Shown here: positions 24,484 through 32,232 of the stretch, one piece after another
Numbering within the stretch: position 1 is the first letter of the stretch
Layout of the letters: each line of letters opens with the position of its first letter
Origin: Curtobacterium sp. MCLR17_007
GTDB lineage: Bacteria > Actinomycetota > Actinomycetes > Actinomycetales > Microbacteriaceae
Direction of reading: 5' to 3'
NCBI RefSeq assembly: GCF_003234655.2
Contig: NZ_CP126271.1
Location: 3,534,001 to 3,598,000 of the forward strand
DNA length: 64,000 nt
The notes under the pieces: generated by a model
What the model was told of the DNA's origin: nothing
The model's database searches: none
What the model saw: only the letters and a program-made list of their open reading frames with translations
Program-made: the position numbers and the translations under genes

Positions 24484-26162
24484 GACAGTCCTTCTGCGAG
24501 GGGTCCCAGTGCCAGCACCGGGAAGTAGGTGAGCGCGGTCACGATGACGGCGACACCGGCGAGCAGGCCGATGAAGAGCGGCCGGTGGGTGGGGAGGGTG
24601 CCGACGGTCTCGGGCACCTTGTCCTGGCTGGCGAGCGACCCCGCGAGCGCCAGGACGAAGACCATGGGGACGAAGCGACCGAGCAGCATCGCGACGCCGA
24701 GTGCGGAGTTCATCCACGTCGTGTTCGCGGTGAGGCCGCCGAACGCCGAGCCGTTGTTGTTGCCGGCGCTGGTGAACGCGTAGAGCAGCTCGGACAGGCC
24801 GTGGTTGCCGGGGTTGAAGACCGACGTGCCGAGGACCTGTTCGCGGACACCCGGGATCACCAGGGACAGCGCCGTGCCGAGCAGCACGACCGTGGGCGTG
24901 ACGAGGATGTACAGCGCGGCGAAGGTCATCTCCCGCGAGCGGATCTTCTTGCCGAGGTACTCCGGCGTCCGGCCGACCAACAGACCACCGATGAAGACCG
25001 TGATCACGGCGAGCACGAGCATGCCGTACAGGCCCGACCCGACACCGCCCGGGGTGACCTCGCCGAGCATCATGTTCAGCATCGCCATCATCCCGCCGAT
25101 CGGGGTGAAGCTGTCGAACATGCCGTTCACCGCACCCGTCGACGTGGCGGTCGAGGTCGTGCCGAAGAGCGTCGTGCCGAGGATCCCGAAGCGGACCTCC
25201 TTGCCCTCCATCGCGGCACCCGCGGCGTGTGTGGCCGATCCGCCCCCGCCGAGCTCGGCGATCGACATGATCGACAGCGAGACCAGGAAGATCAGCCCCA
25301 TCACGGCGAGGATCGCGTAGCCCTGTCGACGGTCGCCGACCATGCGGCCGAACGTGCGCGGCAGCGAGAACGGGATCGCGAGCATCAGGAAGACCTGGAA
25401 CAGGCTCGTCCACGCCTGGGGGTTCTCGAACGGGTGGGCCGAGTTGGCGTTGAAGTACCCGCCACCGTTGGTGCCGAGCTCCTTGATGGCCTCCTGCGAC
25501 GCGACGAACCCGTCCGGGATGTGCTGCGTCCCGCCGACCAGCGTCGTGACGTCGGTGCCGCTCCCCCACGACTGGATCACGCCTCCGGCGACGAGCACCA
25601 GGGCGGCGACGAACGAGAGCGGCAGGAGCAGCCGGCCGGTGCCGCGGACGATGTCCACCCACACGTTGCCGAGCGTGCCGGAGCGACGTCGGGCGAACCC
25701 GCGCACCAGGGCGACCGCGACGGCCAGACCGACCGCCGCGGACACGAAGTTCTGCACCGCGAGCCCGGCCATCTGCACCGAGGAGCCGAGGGTGGCCTCG
25801 GGCGAGTACGACTGCCAGTTCGTGTTCGTGACGAACGACACCGCGGTGTTGAACGCGAGCGACGGGCCGACGGCCGGCAGCCCGAGGTCACCCGGCAGGA
25901 CCACCTGGATGCGCTGCAGCAGGTAGACGATGCCGACGCCCACGATGCTGACCAGCAGCACACCGCGCAGGTACGCGGCCCAGGACTGCTCGGCGTCGGG
26001 GTCGACACCGATCAGTCGGTAGACCCCGCGTTCGACGCGACCGTGGTGCTGCGACTCGTAGAGCCGGGCCATCCAGTCGCCGAGCGGACGGTGGACGACG
26101 ACGAGCAGCAGGACGAGCAGGGCGACCTGCGCGATGCCGGCCCAGGTCTGTGCGGCGCCCAT
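24480..26162 (-). CDS. kdpA: potassium-transporting ATPase potassium-binding subunit KdpA
   Basis: A 560-residue channel-like subunit of the SKT superfamily that selects potassium. Selectivity-filter regions are visible as '[13 protein letters not shown]', '[20 protein letters not shown]', '[20 protein letters not shown]' and '[14 protein letters not shown]'. About ten membrane segments. ATG 26162 overlaps the kdpF stop by one base (TGATG). Length and all filter motifs are typical, so the pump should be functional. Confidence 0.97.
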   Translation of the reverse strand: MGAAQTWAGIAQVALLVLLLVVVHRPLGDWMARLYESQHHGRVERGVYRLIGVDPDAEQSWAAYLRGVLLVSIVGVGIVYLLQRIQVVLPGDLGLPAVGPSLAFNTAVSFVTNTNWQSYSPEATLGSSVQMAGLAVQNFVSAAVGLAVAVALVRGFARRRSGTLGNVWVDIVRGTGRLLLPLSFVAALVLVAGGVIQSWGSGTDVTTLVGGTQHIPDGFVASQEAIKELGTNGGGYFNANSAHPFENPQAWTSLFQVFLMLAIPFSLPRTFGRMVGDRRQGYAILAVMGLIFLVSLSIMSIAELGGGGSATHAAGAAMEGKEVRFGILGTTLFGTTSTATSTGAVNGMFDSFTPIGGMMAMLNMMLGEVTPGGVGSGLYGMLVLAVITVFIGGLLVGRTPEYLGKKIRSREMTFAALYILVTPTVVLLGTALSLVIPGVREQVLGTSVFNPGNHGLSELLYAFTSAGNNNGSAFGGLTANTTWMNSALGVAMLLGRFVPMVFVLALAGSLASQDKVPETVGTLPTHRPLFIGLLAGVAVIVTALTYFPVLALGPLAEGLS

Positions 26163-26251
26163 CAGAACCGCTCGGGACGCACGAGCGCCCAGACGAGGTA
26201 GACGAGCGCGGCGATGCCGAGGACGGCGGCGACGATGGTGATCGCGATCAC
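26162..26251 (-). CDS. kdpF: KdpF small subunit
   Basis: A 29-residue single-span membrane peptide of the KdpFABC complex. Starting at GTG 26251 it reads '[19 protein letters not shown]' and ends in the family-diagnostic 'VRPERF'. It is too short for routine gene calling. The start overlaps the stop of another micropeptide just upstream (GTGA), and its own stop overlaps the kdpA ATG. Recognition is based on the L-x-x-P-E-R-F ending and position. Confidence 0.9.
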   Translation of the reverse strand: MIAITIVAAVLGIAALVYLVWALVRPERF

Positions 26252-26331
26252 AGCCGCTCCACCCCCTTGGCGATCAGTGCCACCACGCCGAACACGGCGA
26301 GGACACCGGCGACGACGAAGACGTCGAACAC
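26248..26331 (-). CDS. single-span membrane micropeptide leading the kdp operon
   Basis: A 27-residue ORF starting at GTG 26331 and ending in a TGA that overlaps the kdpF start (GTGA). It reads '[18 protein letters not shown]' followed by a basic/acidic end 'IAKGVERL', i.e. one membrane helix with a charged cytosolic tail. AGGAG lies 6-7 bases upstream of the GTG. It is distinct from KdpF (no PERF ending). The ribosome site, overlap coupling and membrane topology suggest a real gene, perhaps an accessory subunit or a leader that couples translation into kdpF. I do not know a named family for it. Confidence 0.68.
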   Translation of the reverse strand: MFDVFVVAGVLAVFGVVALIAKGVERL

Positions 26332-26432
26332 GTGGGACTCCTGGAGATCATGGGTTCCGCGGCGGGTGCCGTGGACGGCACCGTGTGTGGTGCCGGAACC
26401 GATCGTGGATCCGGCGCCGGTCCTCCAGGTCG

Positions 26433-26484
26433 TTCCTAACGCGCTCCTAACGCTGCCCTGCGCGACGCATGCACGCTCCTAACG
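26433..26484 (-). promoter_or_regulatory. three phased CGTTAGGA(A/G) repeats upstream of the kdp operon (candidate KdpE sites)
   Basis: On the minus strand CGTTAGGAA or CGTTAGGAG occurs at 26441-26433, 26452-26444 and 26484-26476. Starts are 11 and 32 bases apart, i.e. one and three helical turns, so all face the same side of the helix. They lie about 100-150 bases upstream of the first kdp micropeptide; a CACGAT -10-like hexamer is at 26407-26402. Between promoter and micropeptide are inverted repeats of GGTGCCG / CGGCACC (26366-26398). Confidence 0.55.
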
Positions 26485-26504
26485 TCGCCGCGCTCCACCG
26501 GCGA

Positions 26505-26954
26505 TCAGTCGAGCGCCGGCCGCATGTCGTAGGTGACCCAGGGGGTCGCGACGGCGGACCGGTCGTAGACCTGTCGGGCGCGGCTGTTGTCGGCGGCGGT
26601 GATCCACCGGACGACGGTCGCGCCCTCGCGTCCGGCGAGCGCAGCTGCCTCCTGCAGCAGCGCGGTCGCGACACCCTGCCCCCGCGCGTCCGCAGCGGTG
26701 AACAGGTCGTCGAGGTACAGGCCGGTGCTCGCCGACGAGGGGCGGGCGAACCGGCGGAGGTTCGCGAGGCCGATGACGCGCTGTGCATCGTCGACGGCGA
26801 CGAGTCCGGTCAGGCCGTGCTCGCCCCGCGACACCCACGACCACGTCGTCAGGACGGCCGTGTCGTCGTCCGGGAGGGCGTAGAAGGCGCGGTACCCGCG
26901 GTACAGGTCGGACCAGTCGGACTCGTCGGCAGGTGTGACGGTGCGGATCTGCAT
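26505..26954 (-). CDS. GNAT family N-acetyltransferase
   Basis: A 149-residue acetyltransferase. The acetyl-CoA loop is 'FTAADARGQGVATALLQEAA' (R-G-Q-G-V-A), the preceding strand is 'GLYLDDLF', and the tail has 'NSRARQVYDRSAVATPWVTY', typical of the GNAT C-terminus. Start ATG 26954 has TAGCCT 6 bases upstream, the first three bases of which are the TAG stop of the upstream WYL regulator. So although only 9 bases separate the genes, this one appears to have its own leaderless promoter. Substrate unknown. Confidence 0.88.
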   Translation of the reverse strand: MQIRTVTPADESDWSDLYRGYRAFYALPDDDTAVLTTWSWVSRGEHGLTGLVAVDDAQRVIGLANLRRFARPSSASTGLYLDDLFTAADARGQGVATALLQEAAALAGREGATVVRWITAADNSRARQVYDRSAVATPWVTYDMRPALD

Positions 26955-26960
26955 CGCCCC

Positions 26961-26966
26961 AGGCTA
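26961..26966 (-). promoter_or_regulatory. -10 box TAGCCT overlapping the WYL regulator stop codon
   Basis: TAGCCT runs 26966-26961 on the minus strand, 6 bases before the GNAT ATG. Its TAG is the stop codon of the gene at 26964-27926. Confidence 0.55.
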
Positions 26967-27926
26967 GGGAACCGACCGGAGCCGGTCGGCGAGCGTGTCG
27001 AGCGCGGCGCGGAGTGGAGCGGGTGCCTCGACCTCGAAGGCGACGTCGAAGCCGGCGATCCTGGCCGCGAGGGCGGTCCACGACCACGAGCCCGTCGTCA
27101 GACGGCACCGGTCCGGGCCGAGCTCCTCGAGCACGGCGTCCGCGTCCAGGTACGGCGCGACCCGGCGTGCGGGCGCGTGCAGCACGACCGTGCCGGTGCA
27201 CGGCCAGGCGCCTGCTCCGTCCGAGCCGCGGAAGCGTGCGGCCACGAACGCCGCGGGGTCGCCGCCCGGGACCGCACGCGGGGTGAAGTGCCGACCCGTC
27301 GGTGTCCGCGGGGCCATCCGGTCGATGCGGTACGTGCGCCAGTCGTCCCGCTCGTCCTCCCATGCGAGCAGGTACCAGCGCCCGTTCCGGGCGACGACCG
27401 CGTGCGGCTCGACCCGGCGCGGTGGGCGGTCGTCGTCCTCGTCGCCGGGCCACGCCGCCGCGTACCCGAACCGCAGCACCTGCGCCGTGTGCACCGCCTC
27501 GCTCACCGCGACCAGGACCCCGGGGTCGACCGTGGTGGCACCGGGAGTGGTGACGACGTCGACCGCGTCGATGCGGTGGCGCAGGCGCGACGGCATGACC
27601 TGTCGGACCGCCGCCAGGGCACGGACGGCGGACTCGGCGATGTCGGCACCGGACGCGGGTGCGACGGCGAGCGCCAGGGCGATCGCCACCGCCTGCTCGT
27701 CGTCGAAGAGCAGCGGTGGGAGCTCCGACCCGGCGGACAACCGGTAGCCGCCGGCCGGGCCCTTGAGCGCCTCGACCCGGTAGCCCAGCTCGCGCAGGCG
27801 ATCGACGTCGCGACGGACGGTGCGCGGACTGACCTCGAGACGGTCAGCGAGGACGTCGCCCGGCCAGTCGCGACGCACCTGCAGCAGCGAGAGGAGTGCG
27901 AGCATGCGCGAGGACGGTCCGGCCAT
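26964..27926 (-). CDS. WYL-domain (YafY-type) transcriptional regulator
   Basis: A 320-residue regulator. N-terminal winged helix 'WPGDVLADRLEVSPRTVRRD' continues into 'VDRLRELGYRVEALKGPAGG'. The centre is a WYL domain ('PHAVVARNGRWYLLAWEDE', where RWYLLAW is the name-giving motif, and 'WRTYRIDRM'), and the C-terminus the WCX extension. WYL domains bind small molecules or nucleic acid. Start ATG 27926 has GATACT 6 bases upstream (leaderless). It diverges from a VOC protein gene across 62 bases, an arrangement common for this family, so it probably controls that gene. Confidence 0.9.
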   Translation of the reverse strand: MAGPSSRMLALLSLLQVRRDWPGDVLADRLEVSPRTVRRDVDRLRELGYRVEALKGPAGGYRLSAGSELPPLLFDDEQAVAIALALAVAPASGADIAESAVRALAAVRQVMPSRLRHRIDAVDVVTTPGATTVDPGVLVAVSEAVHTAQVLRFGYAAAWPGDEDDDRPPRRVEPHAVVARNGRWYLLAWEDERDDWRTYRIDRMAPRTPTGRHFTPRAVPGGDPAAFVAARFRGSDGAGAWPCTGTVVLHAPARRVAPYLDADAVLEELGPDRCRLTTGSWSWTALAARIAGFDVAFEVEAPAPLRAALDTLADRLRSVP

Positions 27927-27988
27927 GGGACCAGTATCGGCCGAGAAGCGGACATGATCTGACCGCTTCCCCGGACAGACTCACTCCC

Positions 27989-28420
27989 ATGACGATCACC
28001 ACGACACCCCACCTCAACTTCGACGGCAACGCCCGCGAGGCACTCGACTTCTACGCCACGGCGTTCGGCACCGAGGCCGTCACCATGACCTACGGCGCGA
28101 TGGGCGCCACCGACGAGCCCGGCTGGGCCGACCGCATCGTGTGGGGCCAGGTGCAGAGCGCATCGGGCATCCGCGTGATGGCCTTCGACGTGTGGCCGGG
28201 ACAACCCTGGGACCAGGGCACGAACGCCTCGTACGTCTACGTGAGCGGCACCGACCCGGACGAGGTCACCGCCGCGTGGAACGGGCTGCTCGACGGCGCC
28301 GAGGTCCGGCAGCCGTTCGGGCCGTCGGCGTGGTCGCCGCTCGCCGGGCAGCTCCGCGACCGGTTCGGCGTCATCTGGGCACTCGACGTGGCGGCTCCGG
28401 CGGAGGGCGTGACCGGCTGA
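27989..28420 (+). CDS. VOC family protein (PhnB/glyoxalase-like)
   Basis: A 143-residue vicinal-oxygen-chelate protein of the PhnB-like group: 'TPHLNFDGNAREALDFYATA' at the start, 'IRVMAFDVWPGQPW' in the middle and 'WSPLAGQLRDRFGVIWALDV' at the end are the usual blocks. Function of this group (methyltransferase-like, resistance or isomerase) is not fixed. ATG 27989 has CAGACT 7 bases upstream. Divergent from the WYL regulator. Its stop lies inside a 16-bp tandem repeat. Confidence 0.88.
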   Translation: MTITTTPHLNFDGNAREALDFYATAFGTEAVTMTYGAMGATDEPGWADRIVWGQVQSASGIRVMAFDVWPGQPWDQGTNASYVYVSGTDPDEVTAAWNGLLDGAEVRQPFGPSAWSPLAGQLRDRFGVIWALDVAAPAEGVTG

Positions 28421-28460
28421 CCGGCGGGCCGGCTGACCGGCGGGCCGGCTGACCGGCGGG
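28413..28460. repeat. three tandem copies of a 16-bp unit
   Basis: CCGGCTGACCGGCGGG is repeated perfectly at 28413-28428, 28429-28444 and 28445-28460. The first copy contains the stop codon of the VOC gene, so a frame-neutral tandem duplication has extended the 3' end. Confidence 0.85.
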
Positions 28461-28491
28461 CACTCGGACGTCCGTTCCCGTTCCTGGCGGT

Positions 28492-28537
28492 GACGAATCC
28501 GGTTCGCGATCCTCGGGGATCGTGGACCGGATTCGTC
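28492..28537. repeat. 46-bp dispersed palindrome, family 2, copy B
   Basis: Outer arms GACGAATCCGGT (28492-28503) and ACCGGATTCGTC (28526-28537) and an inner CGATCC/GGATCG stem around a TCGG tetraloop. Same length and arms as 18298-18343. Located between the convergent VOC gene and the RlmA-like gene. Confidence 0.78.
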
Positions 28538-28583
28538 GTCGAGCGAGCGGAACGTGGCCGTCGACCCTGGGACGTCCACTCGC

Positions 28584-29396
28584 TCAGGCGGTCGGCGCCC
28601 AGGTGCTCACGGTGACCGCGGCCGTCACCGACGTGGACGCGAACACCGTGTCGGCCGCGACGTGGTGGTGGCTCGGGCCCATGTGCACCACGTCGTGCAC
28701 GTCCGCGGCATCGAGCTCCATCGTCCACGTCAGGTCCTCGGACGAGCGCTGGACGAACGACGGCGTCAACGAGTCGTGCAACCGGCGGTCCTTCTCGGGG
28801 TCGACGCTGATCGTGGCCTCGGCGAGTTCGGCCAGGTGACCGGGGCGCGGCGTGACGACGGCCAGGACGCCGTCCGGGTGCAGCACCCGGGCGTACTCGC
28901 GCTGGTTCCGCGGGGCGAACACGTCGAGCACCACGGCTGCCGCACCGTCGACGACGGGCAGCCGCTCCGTGACGTCGGCGACCACGGCATCGACGCGCTC
29001 GTGGACCCTGGCCGCGCGGCGCACGGCGACGGGTGACAGGTCGAGCGCGACCCCGAGCCTCCCGTCCGCCGCGCGCAGCGCCTGTGCCAGGTAGGTCCCG
29101 GGGCCGGAACCGACGTCGAGGACGACCCCCGGCGCGTCGGACGACGCAACGACCGCGGCGAGCGCTCGCTCGACGAGTGCGTAGTGGCCCCTGCCCAGGA
29201 ACCGGATGCGGGCGTCGACCATCTCCGGGGTGTCCGCGGTGAGCGCACGGCGCTTGGCGGGCAGGAGCGTCAGGTGGCCCTGCTTGGCCTCGTCGAAGCG
29301 GTGCCCGTTCGTACAGCCCGCCTGGCCGTCGCCGGTGCGGGCGAGGGGCTCGCGACAGACGGTGCAGGCGAGCACGGGGAGCAGGTCGTCGCGCAC
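28584..29396 (-). CDS. RlmA-type 23S rRNA (guanine-N1) methyltransferase-like protein
   Basis: A 270-residue SAM methyltransferase with an N-terminal zinc knuckle: 'LACTVCREPL' and 'GCTNGHRFDEAKQGHLTLL' supply Cys-Cys-Cys-His, the hallmark of RlmA(I)/RlmA(II), which methylate G745 or G748 of 23S rRNA (RlmA(II)/TlrB gives tylosin resistance). The catalytic domain has motif I 'VVLDVGSGPGTYLAQALRAA' and 'LGVALDLSPVAVRRAARVH', and 'DVFAPRNQREYARVLHPDG'. Start GTG 29396 has TACGCT 6 bases upstream. The match to the family is good; which guanine is modified cannot be decided here. Confidence 0.88.
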   Translation of the reverse strand: MRDDLLPVLACTVCREPLARTGDGQAGCTNGHRFDEAKQGHLTLLPAKRRALTADTPEMVDARIRFLGRGHYALVERALAAVVASSDAPGVVLDVGSGPGTYLAQALRAADGRLGVALDLSPVAVRRAARVHERVDAVVADVTERLPVVDGAAAVVLDVFAPRNQREYARVLHPDGVLAVVTPRPGHLAELAEATISVDPEKDRRLHDSLTPSFVQRSSEDLTWTMELDAADVHDVVHMGPSHHHVAADTVFASTSVTAAVTVSTWAPTA

Positions 29397-29402
29397 CGCA
29401 CC

Positions 29403-29431
29403 AGCGTACGGGCGCGGGGCCCCGGTACGGT
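29403..29431. promoter_or_regulatory. back-to-back leaderless promoters
   Basis: TACGCT (29408-29403, minus) and TACGGT (29426-29431, plus) serve the divergent genes at 29396 and 29438; each is exactly 6 bases from its start codon and the whole intergenic space is 41 bases. The upstream promoter regions must overlap inside the neighbouring gene. Confidence 0.6.
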
Positions 29432-29437
29432 CGGGGC

Positions 29438-30085
29438 ATGGCCGTCATCCACAACGCCGAACTCCGCCCGTCGAAGACCGACGCGATCGCCGCGTGGCTG
29501 CCGTCGCAGCCGTGGAGCGGGGTCGACCGGGACGGGGAGCGCGGTGCGCTCGTCGCGCTCGGACGCTTCCGGTTCGACGACCCGGACGGCGAGGTCGGCG
29601 TGGAGACGTACCTGGTGCGCGTCGGGGACGGGCCCGTGCTGCACGTTCCGCTCACCTACCGCGGTGCACCACTGCCCGGGGCCGAGGACTTCCTCGTGAC
29701 CGAGATGCACCACTCGGTGCTCGGGCGACGCTGGGTCTACGACGCCGTGGGCGACCCGGTCTACGCCGACGTCCTGCGGCGCGCGATCGCGACCGGCGGG
29801 CACGAGGCCGACCTCGAGGCAGCACCGGGCGAGGGCGGCACGGCTCCGGCGAAGGAGGGCTCGGCGACGGGCAGCGGTTCGGCTGCCGACTCCCCCGTCG
29901 TCTCGGCCGTGCAGGTCGTGACCGCCGGGACGACCAGCACGGTGTCGACCGGGAACGGCGACCTGGTGGTGCTGCGGGTGGTCGGGAGCGACGTGCCGGA
30001 GACGCCAGTACCCTCGGCCGGTGCGAGGCTCACGGCGACCTGGGCCGGTTCCGACCCCACCGTCGTCGCCGTCCTGCGCCCCTGA
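29438..30085 (+). CDS. maltokinase N-terminal cap-like domain protein
   Basis: A 215-residue soluble protein. 'MAVIHNAELRPSKTDAIAAW', 'VETYLVRVGDGPVLHVPLTY' and 'MHHSVLGRRWVYDAVGDPVY' match the stand-alone actinobacterial proteins resembling the N-terminal cap of maltokinase (CG0192-related). No kinase domain is attached. The role of these cap-only proteins is unknown; a link to maltose/trehalose metabolism is possible, and a GH65/PgmB pair is elsewhere in the window. ATG 29438 has TACGGT 6 bases upstream (leaderless). A low-complexity Gly/Ala/Ser stretch divides the two halves. Confidence 0.78.
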   Translation: MAVIHNAELRPSKTDAIAAWLPSQPWSGVDRDGERGALVALGRFRFDDPDGEVGVETYLVRVGDGPVLHVPLTYRGAPLPGAEDFLVTEMHHSVLGRRWVYDAVGDPVYADVLRRAIATGGHEADLEAAPGEGGTAPAKEGSATGSGSAADSPVVSAVQVVTAGTTSTVSTGNGDLVVLRVVGSDVPETPVPSAGARLTATWAGSDPTVVAVLRP

Positions 30086-30149
30086 CCCGTCCGCGGCGGG
30101 TACCCGCAGTGCCTGTCTCGGGACTCCCCCGGGTGGCAGGATCGTCCGT

Positions 30150-31088
30150 GTGAAGACACTGGAGTTGCCACAGACGGACCTCACCGCATCCGACGTCGTC
30201 GTCGGCCTGATGCGGATCAACGACATGAGCGACGAGGACATCCGATCGCTCTACGCGGCCTCGCGCGACGCGGGTGTGACGATGTTCGACCACGCCGCGG
30301 TCTACGGCGGTTGGCACGGCTGCGAGGAGCGGTTCAGCGGCGCCGTCACCCTGTCGTCGTCGGAGCGCGCGGCCATCCAGCTGCAGACCAAGGTCGGCAT
30401 CCGACCGACGGCGAACGGCGCGTACTTCGACTTCTCGTACGAGCACATCATGGAGTCGGTCGAGGAGTCGCTCACCGCACTCCGCACCGACTACATCGAC
30501 GTGCTGCTGCTGCACCGCCCCGACGCACTGGTCGAGCCGGAGGAGGTCGCGAAGGCCTTCGACGAGCTGCACGCCGCCGGCAAGGTGCACCACTTCGGCG
30601 TCTCGAACCACACCCCCGGGCAGGTCGCCCTGCTGAAGAAGTCGGTCACGCGCCCGCTCGCGTTCAACCAGGTGCAGCTGAGCATCACGCACGCGAACGT
30701 CATCACGCAGGGCCTGTCCGCCAACATGGGCGGGCTGGACCAGTCGATCGACCGCGACAACGACATCCTCAACCACTCGCGCCTGGACGACGTGACCCTG
30801 CAGGCCTGGTCACCGTTCCAGAAGGGCTTCTTCGACGGCGTCTTCCTGGGCGACCGCGAGCACTACGCCGAGCTCAACGACGTGCTCGAGGAGCTGGCGA
30901 GCGCGCACGGGGTCACGCCGACGGGCATCGCCGTGGCGTGGATCACGCGCCACCCCGCGCACTTCCAGGTCGTCCTCGGCACGACGAACCCGCAGCGCGT
31001 GCGTGACTCGGCAGCGGGCAGCGACGTCGAGCTGACGCGCGAGGAGTGGTACCGCGTCCTGACCGCGGCGGGGCACACCGTTCCCTGA
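30150..31088 (+). CDS. aldo/keto reductase (YdhF-like)
   Basis: A 312-residue NADPH-dependent TIM-barrel oxidoreductase. The catalytic tetrad is visible: Asp and Tyr in 'FDHAAVYGGWHG', Lys in 'QLQTKVGIRPT', His in 'DVLLLHRPDALVEPEEVAKA'. Cofactor-binding elements are 'FGVSNHTPGQVALLKKSV' and 'QVVLGTTNPQRVRDSAAGSD'. The group acts on assorted aldehydes and ketones. GTG 30150 has CAGGAT 7 bases upstream. It follows the cap-like gene by 64 bases in the same direction. Confidence 0.92.
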   Translation: MKTLELPQTDLTASDVVVGLMRINDMSDEDIRSLYAASRDAGVTMFDHAAVYGGWHGCEERFSGAVTLSSSERAAIQLQTKVGIRPTANGAYFDFSYEHIMESVEESLTALRTDYIDVLLLHRPDALVEPEEVAKAFDELHAAGKVHHFGVSNHTPGQVALLKKSVTRPLAFNQVQLSITHANVITQGLSANMGGLDQSIDRDNDILNHSRLDDVTLQAWSPFQKGFFDGVFLGDREHYAELNDVLEELASAHGVTPTGIAVAWITRHPAHFQVVLGTTNPQRVRDSAAGSDVELTREEWYRVLTAAGHTVP

Positions 31089-31113
31089 CCGCCTTCCCCC
31101 GCCGCTCTGCATC

Positions 31114-31152
31114 GGGCAGGGTGAGGTCGTGCTCCACGACCTCACCCTGCCC
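31114..31152. promoter_or_regulatory. 39-bp palindrome over the promoter and start codon of the GNAT gene
   Basis: Two perfect 18-base arms (31114-31131 and 31135-31152) around a CTC loop. The left arm contains the CAGGGT -10 hexamer (31117-31122) and the GTG start (31129-31131); the right arm is coding. It could be a repressor operator, an mRNA hairpin hiding the start, or the terminator of the upstream reductase gene. Confidence 0.75.
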
Positions 31153-31647
31153 GTCCTGCTGTCACCCCGGTCCGGCGACGTCACGCTGCGGTCCGCCGTG
31201 GACGACGATCTCGACCCACTGATGGCGCTGCTGTCGGACGACCCGGTCAGCGCTGCGCGCGGCGACGTCGCCGACGAGTCGGACCGGCCGCGCTACGCGG
31301 CCGCCCTGCGGGCGGTCACCGAGGACACGGCGAACGCGCTGCTGGTCGCCGTGGACCGGGACGGGAGGCTCGTGGGGACCTTCCAGCTCACCCGCATCCC
31401 CGGCATGGCTCGGCAGGGGTCGACCCGGCTGCTCGTCGAGGCCGTCCGGGTCCGGAGTGACCTGCGGTCGGGGGGCATCGGCGGCGCGATGATGCGCTGG
31501 GTGACCGACGTCGCCGCGCCGGCGCTCGACGTCGCGCTGGTGCAGCTGACGTCCGATGCTGCCCGGGTGGACGCCCACCGGTTCTACGAACGGCTCGGGT
31601 TCACCGGTTCGCACGTCGGGTTCAAGTACCGTGTCGGCGAGCGCTGA
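31129..31647 (+). CDS. GNAT family N-acetyltransferase
   Basis: A 172-residue acetyltransferase: 'LLVEAVRVRSDLRSGGIGGA' supplies the acetyl-CoA loop (R-S-G-G-I-G) and 'DAHRFYERLGFTGSHVGFKY' the conserved C-terminal helix and strand. The start GTG 31129 fits the CAGGGT hexamer 6 bases upstream, and the frame is open at once, but this start and the first six codons lie inside a perfect 39-bp palindrome, which is unusual. Converges on the toxin gene with a 6-base gap. Substrate unknown. Confidence 0.83.
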   Translation: MLHDLTLPVLLSPRSGDVTLRSAVDDDLDPLMALLSDDPVSAARGDVADESDRPRYAAALRAVTEDTANALLVAVDRDGRLVGTFQLTRIPGMARQGSTRLLVEAVRVRSDLRSGGIGGAMMRWVTDVAAPALDVALVQLTSDAARVDAHRFYERLGFTGSHVGFKYRVGER

Positions 31648-31653
31648 CGCTGC

Positions 31654-32232
31654 TCAGCGCGGACGGGACCAGTGCTCGGCCAGTCGGCGCTGTGCCTCGT
31701 CGACCGAGATCGCGGCGATCTCGCGCTCGGTGAGGTGCAGCACCTCGGCCAGACCGCGGGCGAGCCAGTCCGGGAAGTCAGGCCCACGGTCCGGTTCGGG
31801 AGCGGCGTCGACAGACCGGTAGAGCCGGCCCATCTCGGCGACGACCGCTGCGAGGGCGCGCACCGCCGGACGACTGTCGCCCTTCGCCCGTTCGACCCGT
31901 GCGCTGAGCTCCTGGTACACCTGTTCGTCCGCGCGGGCTCCCGCCGCCCACACCTCGGCGATGTCGAGGACCGGATCGTGGCTGTCGTCCTCGGTGACGC
32001 GCCAGACGATGCGCCACGTCCGGTCGCCCGCGACCAGCTTGCGGAACCCCACGAGCGCGCCGAGCAGCGGTTCGCCCGCGAGTGGGGACCGCTCGAGCAA
32101 CAGCATCTTCTTGAGGACCGTGCGCAGCGCATCCGGGTCGAGCCGGTGCAGTCGCTCCAGATCCGTCACCGCGTCGCCCGTCAGCCGGACACGAGCAGGC
32201 CGGGTCGGGTCCGGGCGAGCCCGGTCCGTCAC
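31654..32232 (-). CDS. RelE/ParE-family toxin with long C-terminal extension
   Basis: A 192-residue protein. Residues about 12-105 have the RelE/ParE pattern: 'VRLTGDAVTDLERLHRLDPD', 'LGALVGFRKLVAGDRTWRIV', and 'VLDIAEVWAAGARADEQVYQ', with the basic and aromatic residues used for mRNA cleavage or gyrase inhibition. Ordinary toxins stop there; this one continues about 85 residues with 'DWLARGLAEVLHLTEREIAA'. GTG 32232 overlaps the antitoxin stop (GTGA), the usual antitoxin-first coupled order. Confidence 0.78.
   Translation of the reverse strand: MTDRARPDPTRPARVRLTGDAVTDLERLHRLDPDALRTVLKKMLLLERSPLAGEPLLGALVGFRKLVAGDRTWRIVWRVTEDDSHDPVLDIAEVWAAGARADEQVYQELSARVERAKGDSRPAVRALAAVVAEMGRLYRSVDAAPEPDRGPDFPDWLARGLAEVLHLTEREIAAISVDEAQRRLAEHWSRPR

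Noticed and set aside
19768-24528. A 1586-codon open frame on the plus strand across kdpD, kdpC and kdpB
   Set aside because: It is the antisense shadow of the kdp genes: very high Arg/Asp/Gly/His content, no domain, and the minus strand encodes intact KdpB, KdpC and KdpD.
26332-26430. A potassium or c-di-AMP riboswitch in the kdp leader
   Set aside because: There are GGTGCCG/CGGCACC hairpins, but I cannot match any known riboswitch consensus by eye.
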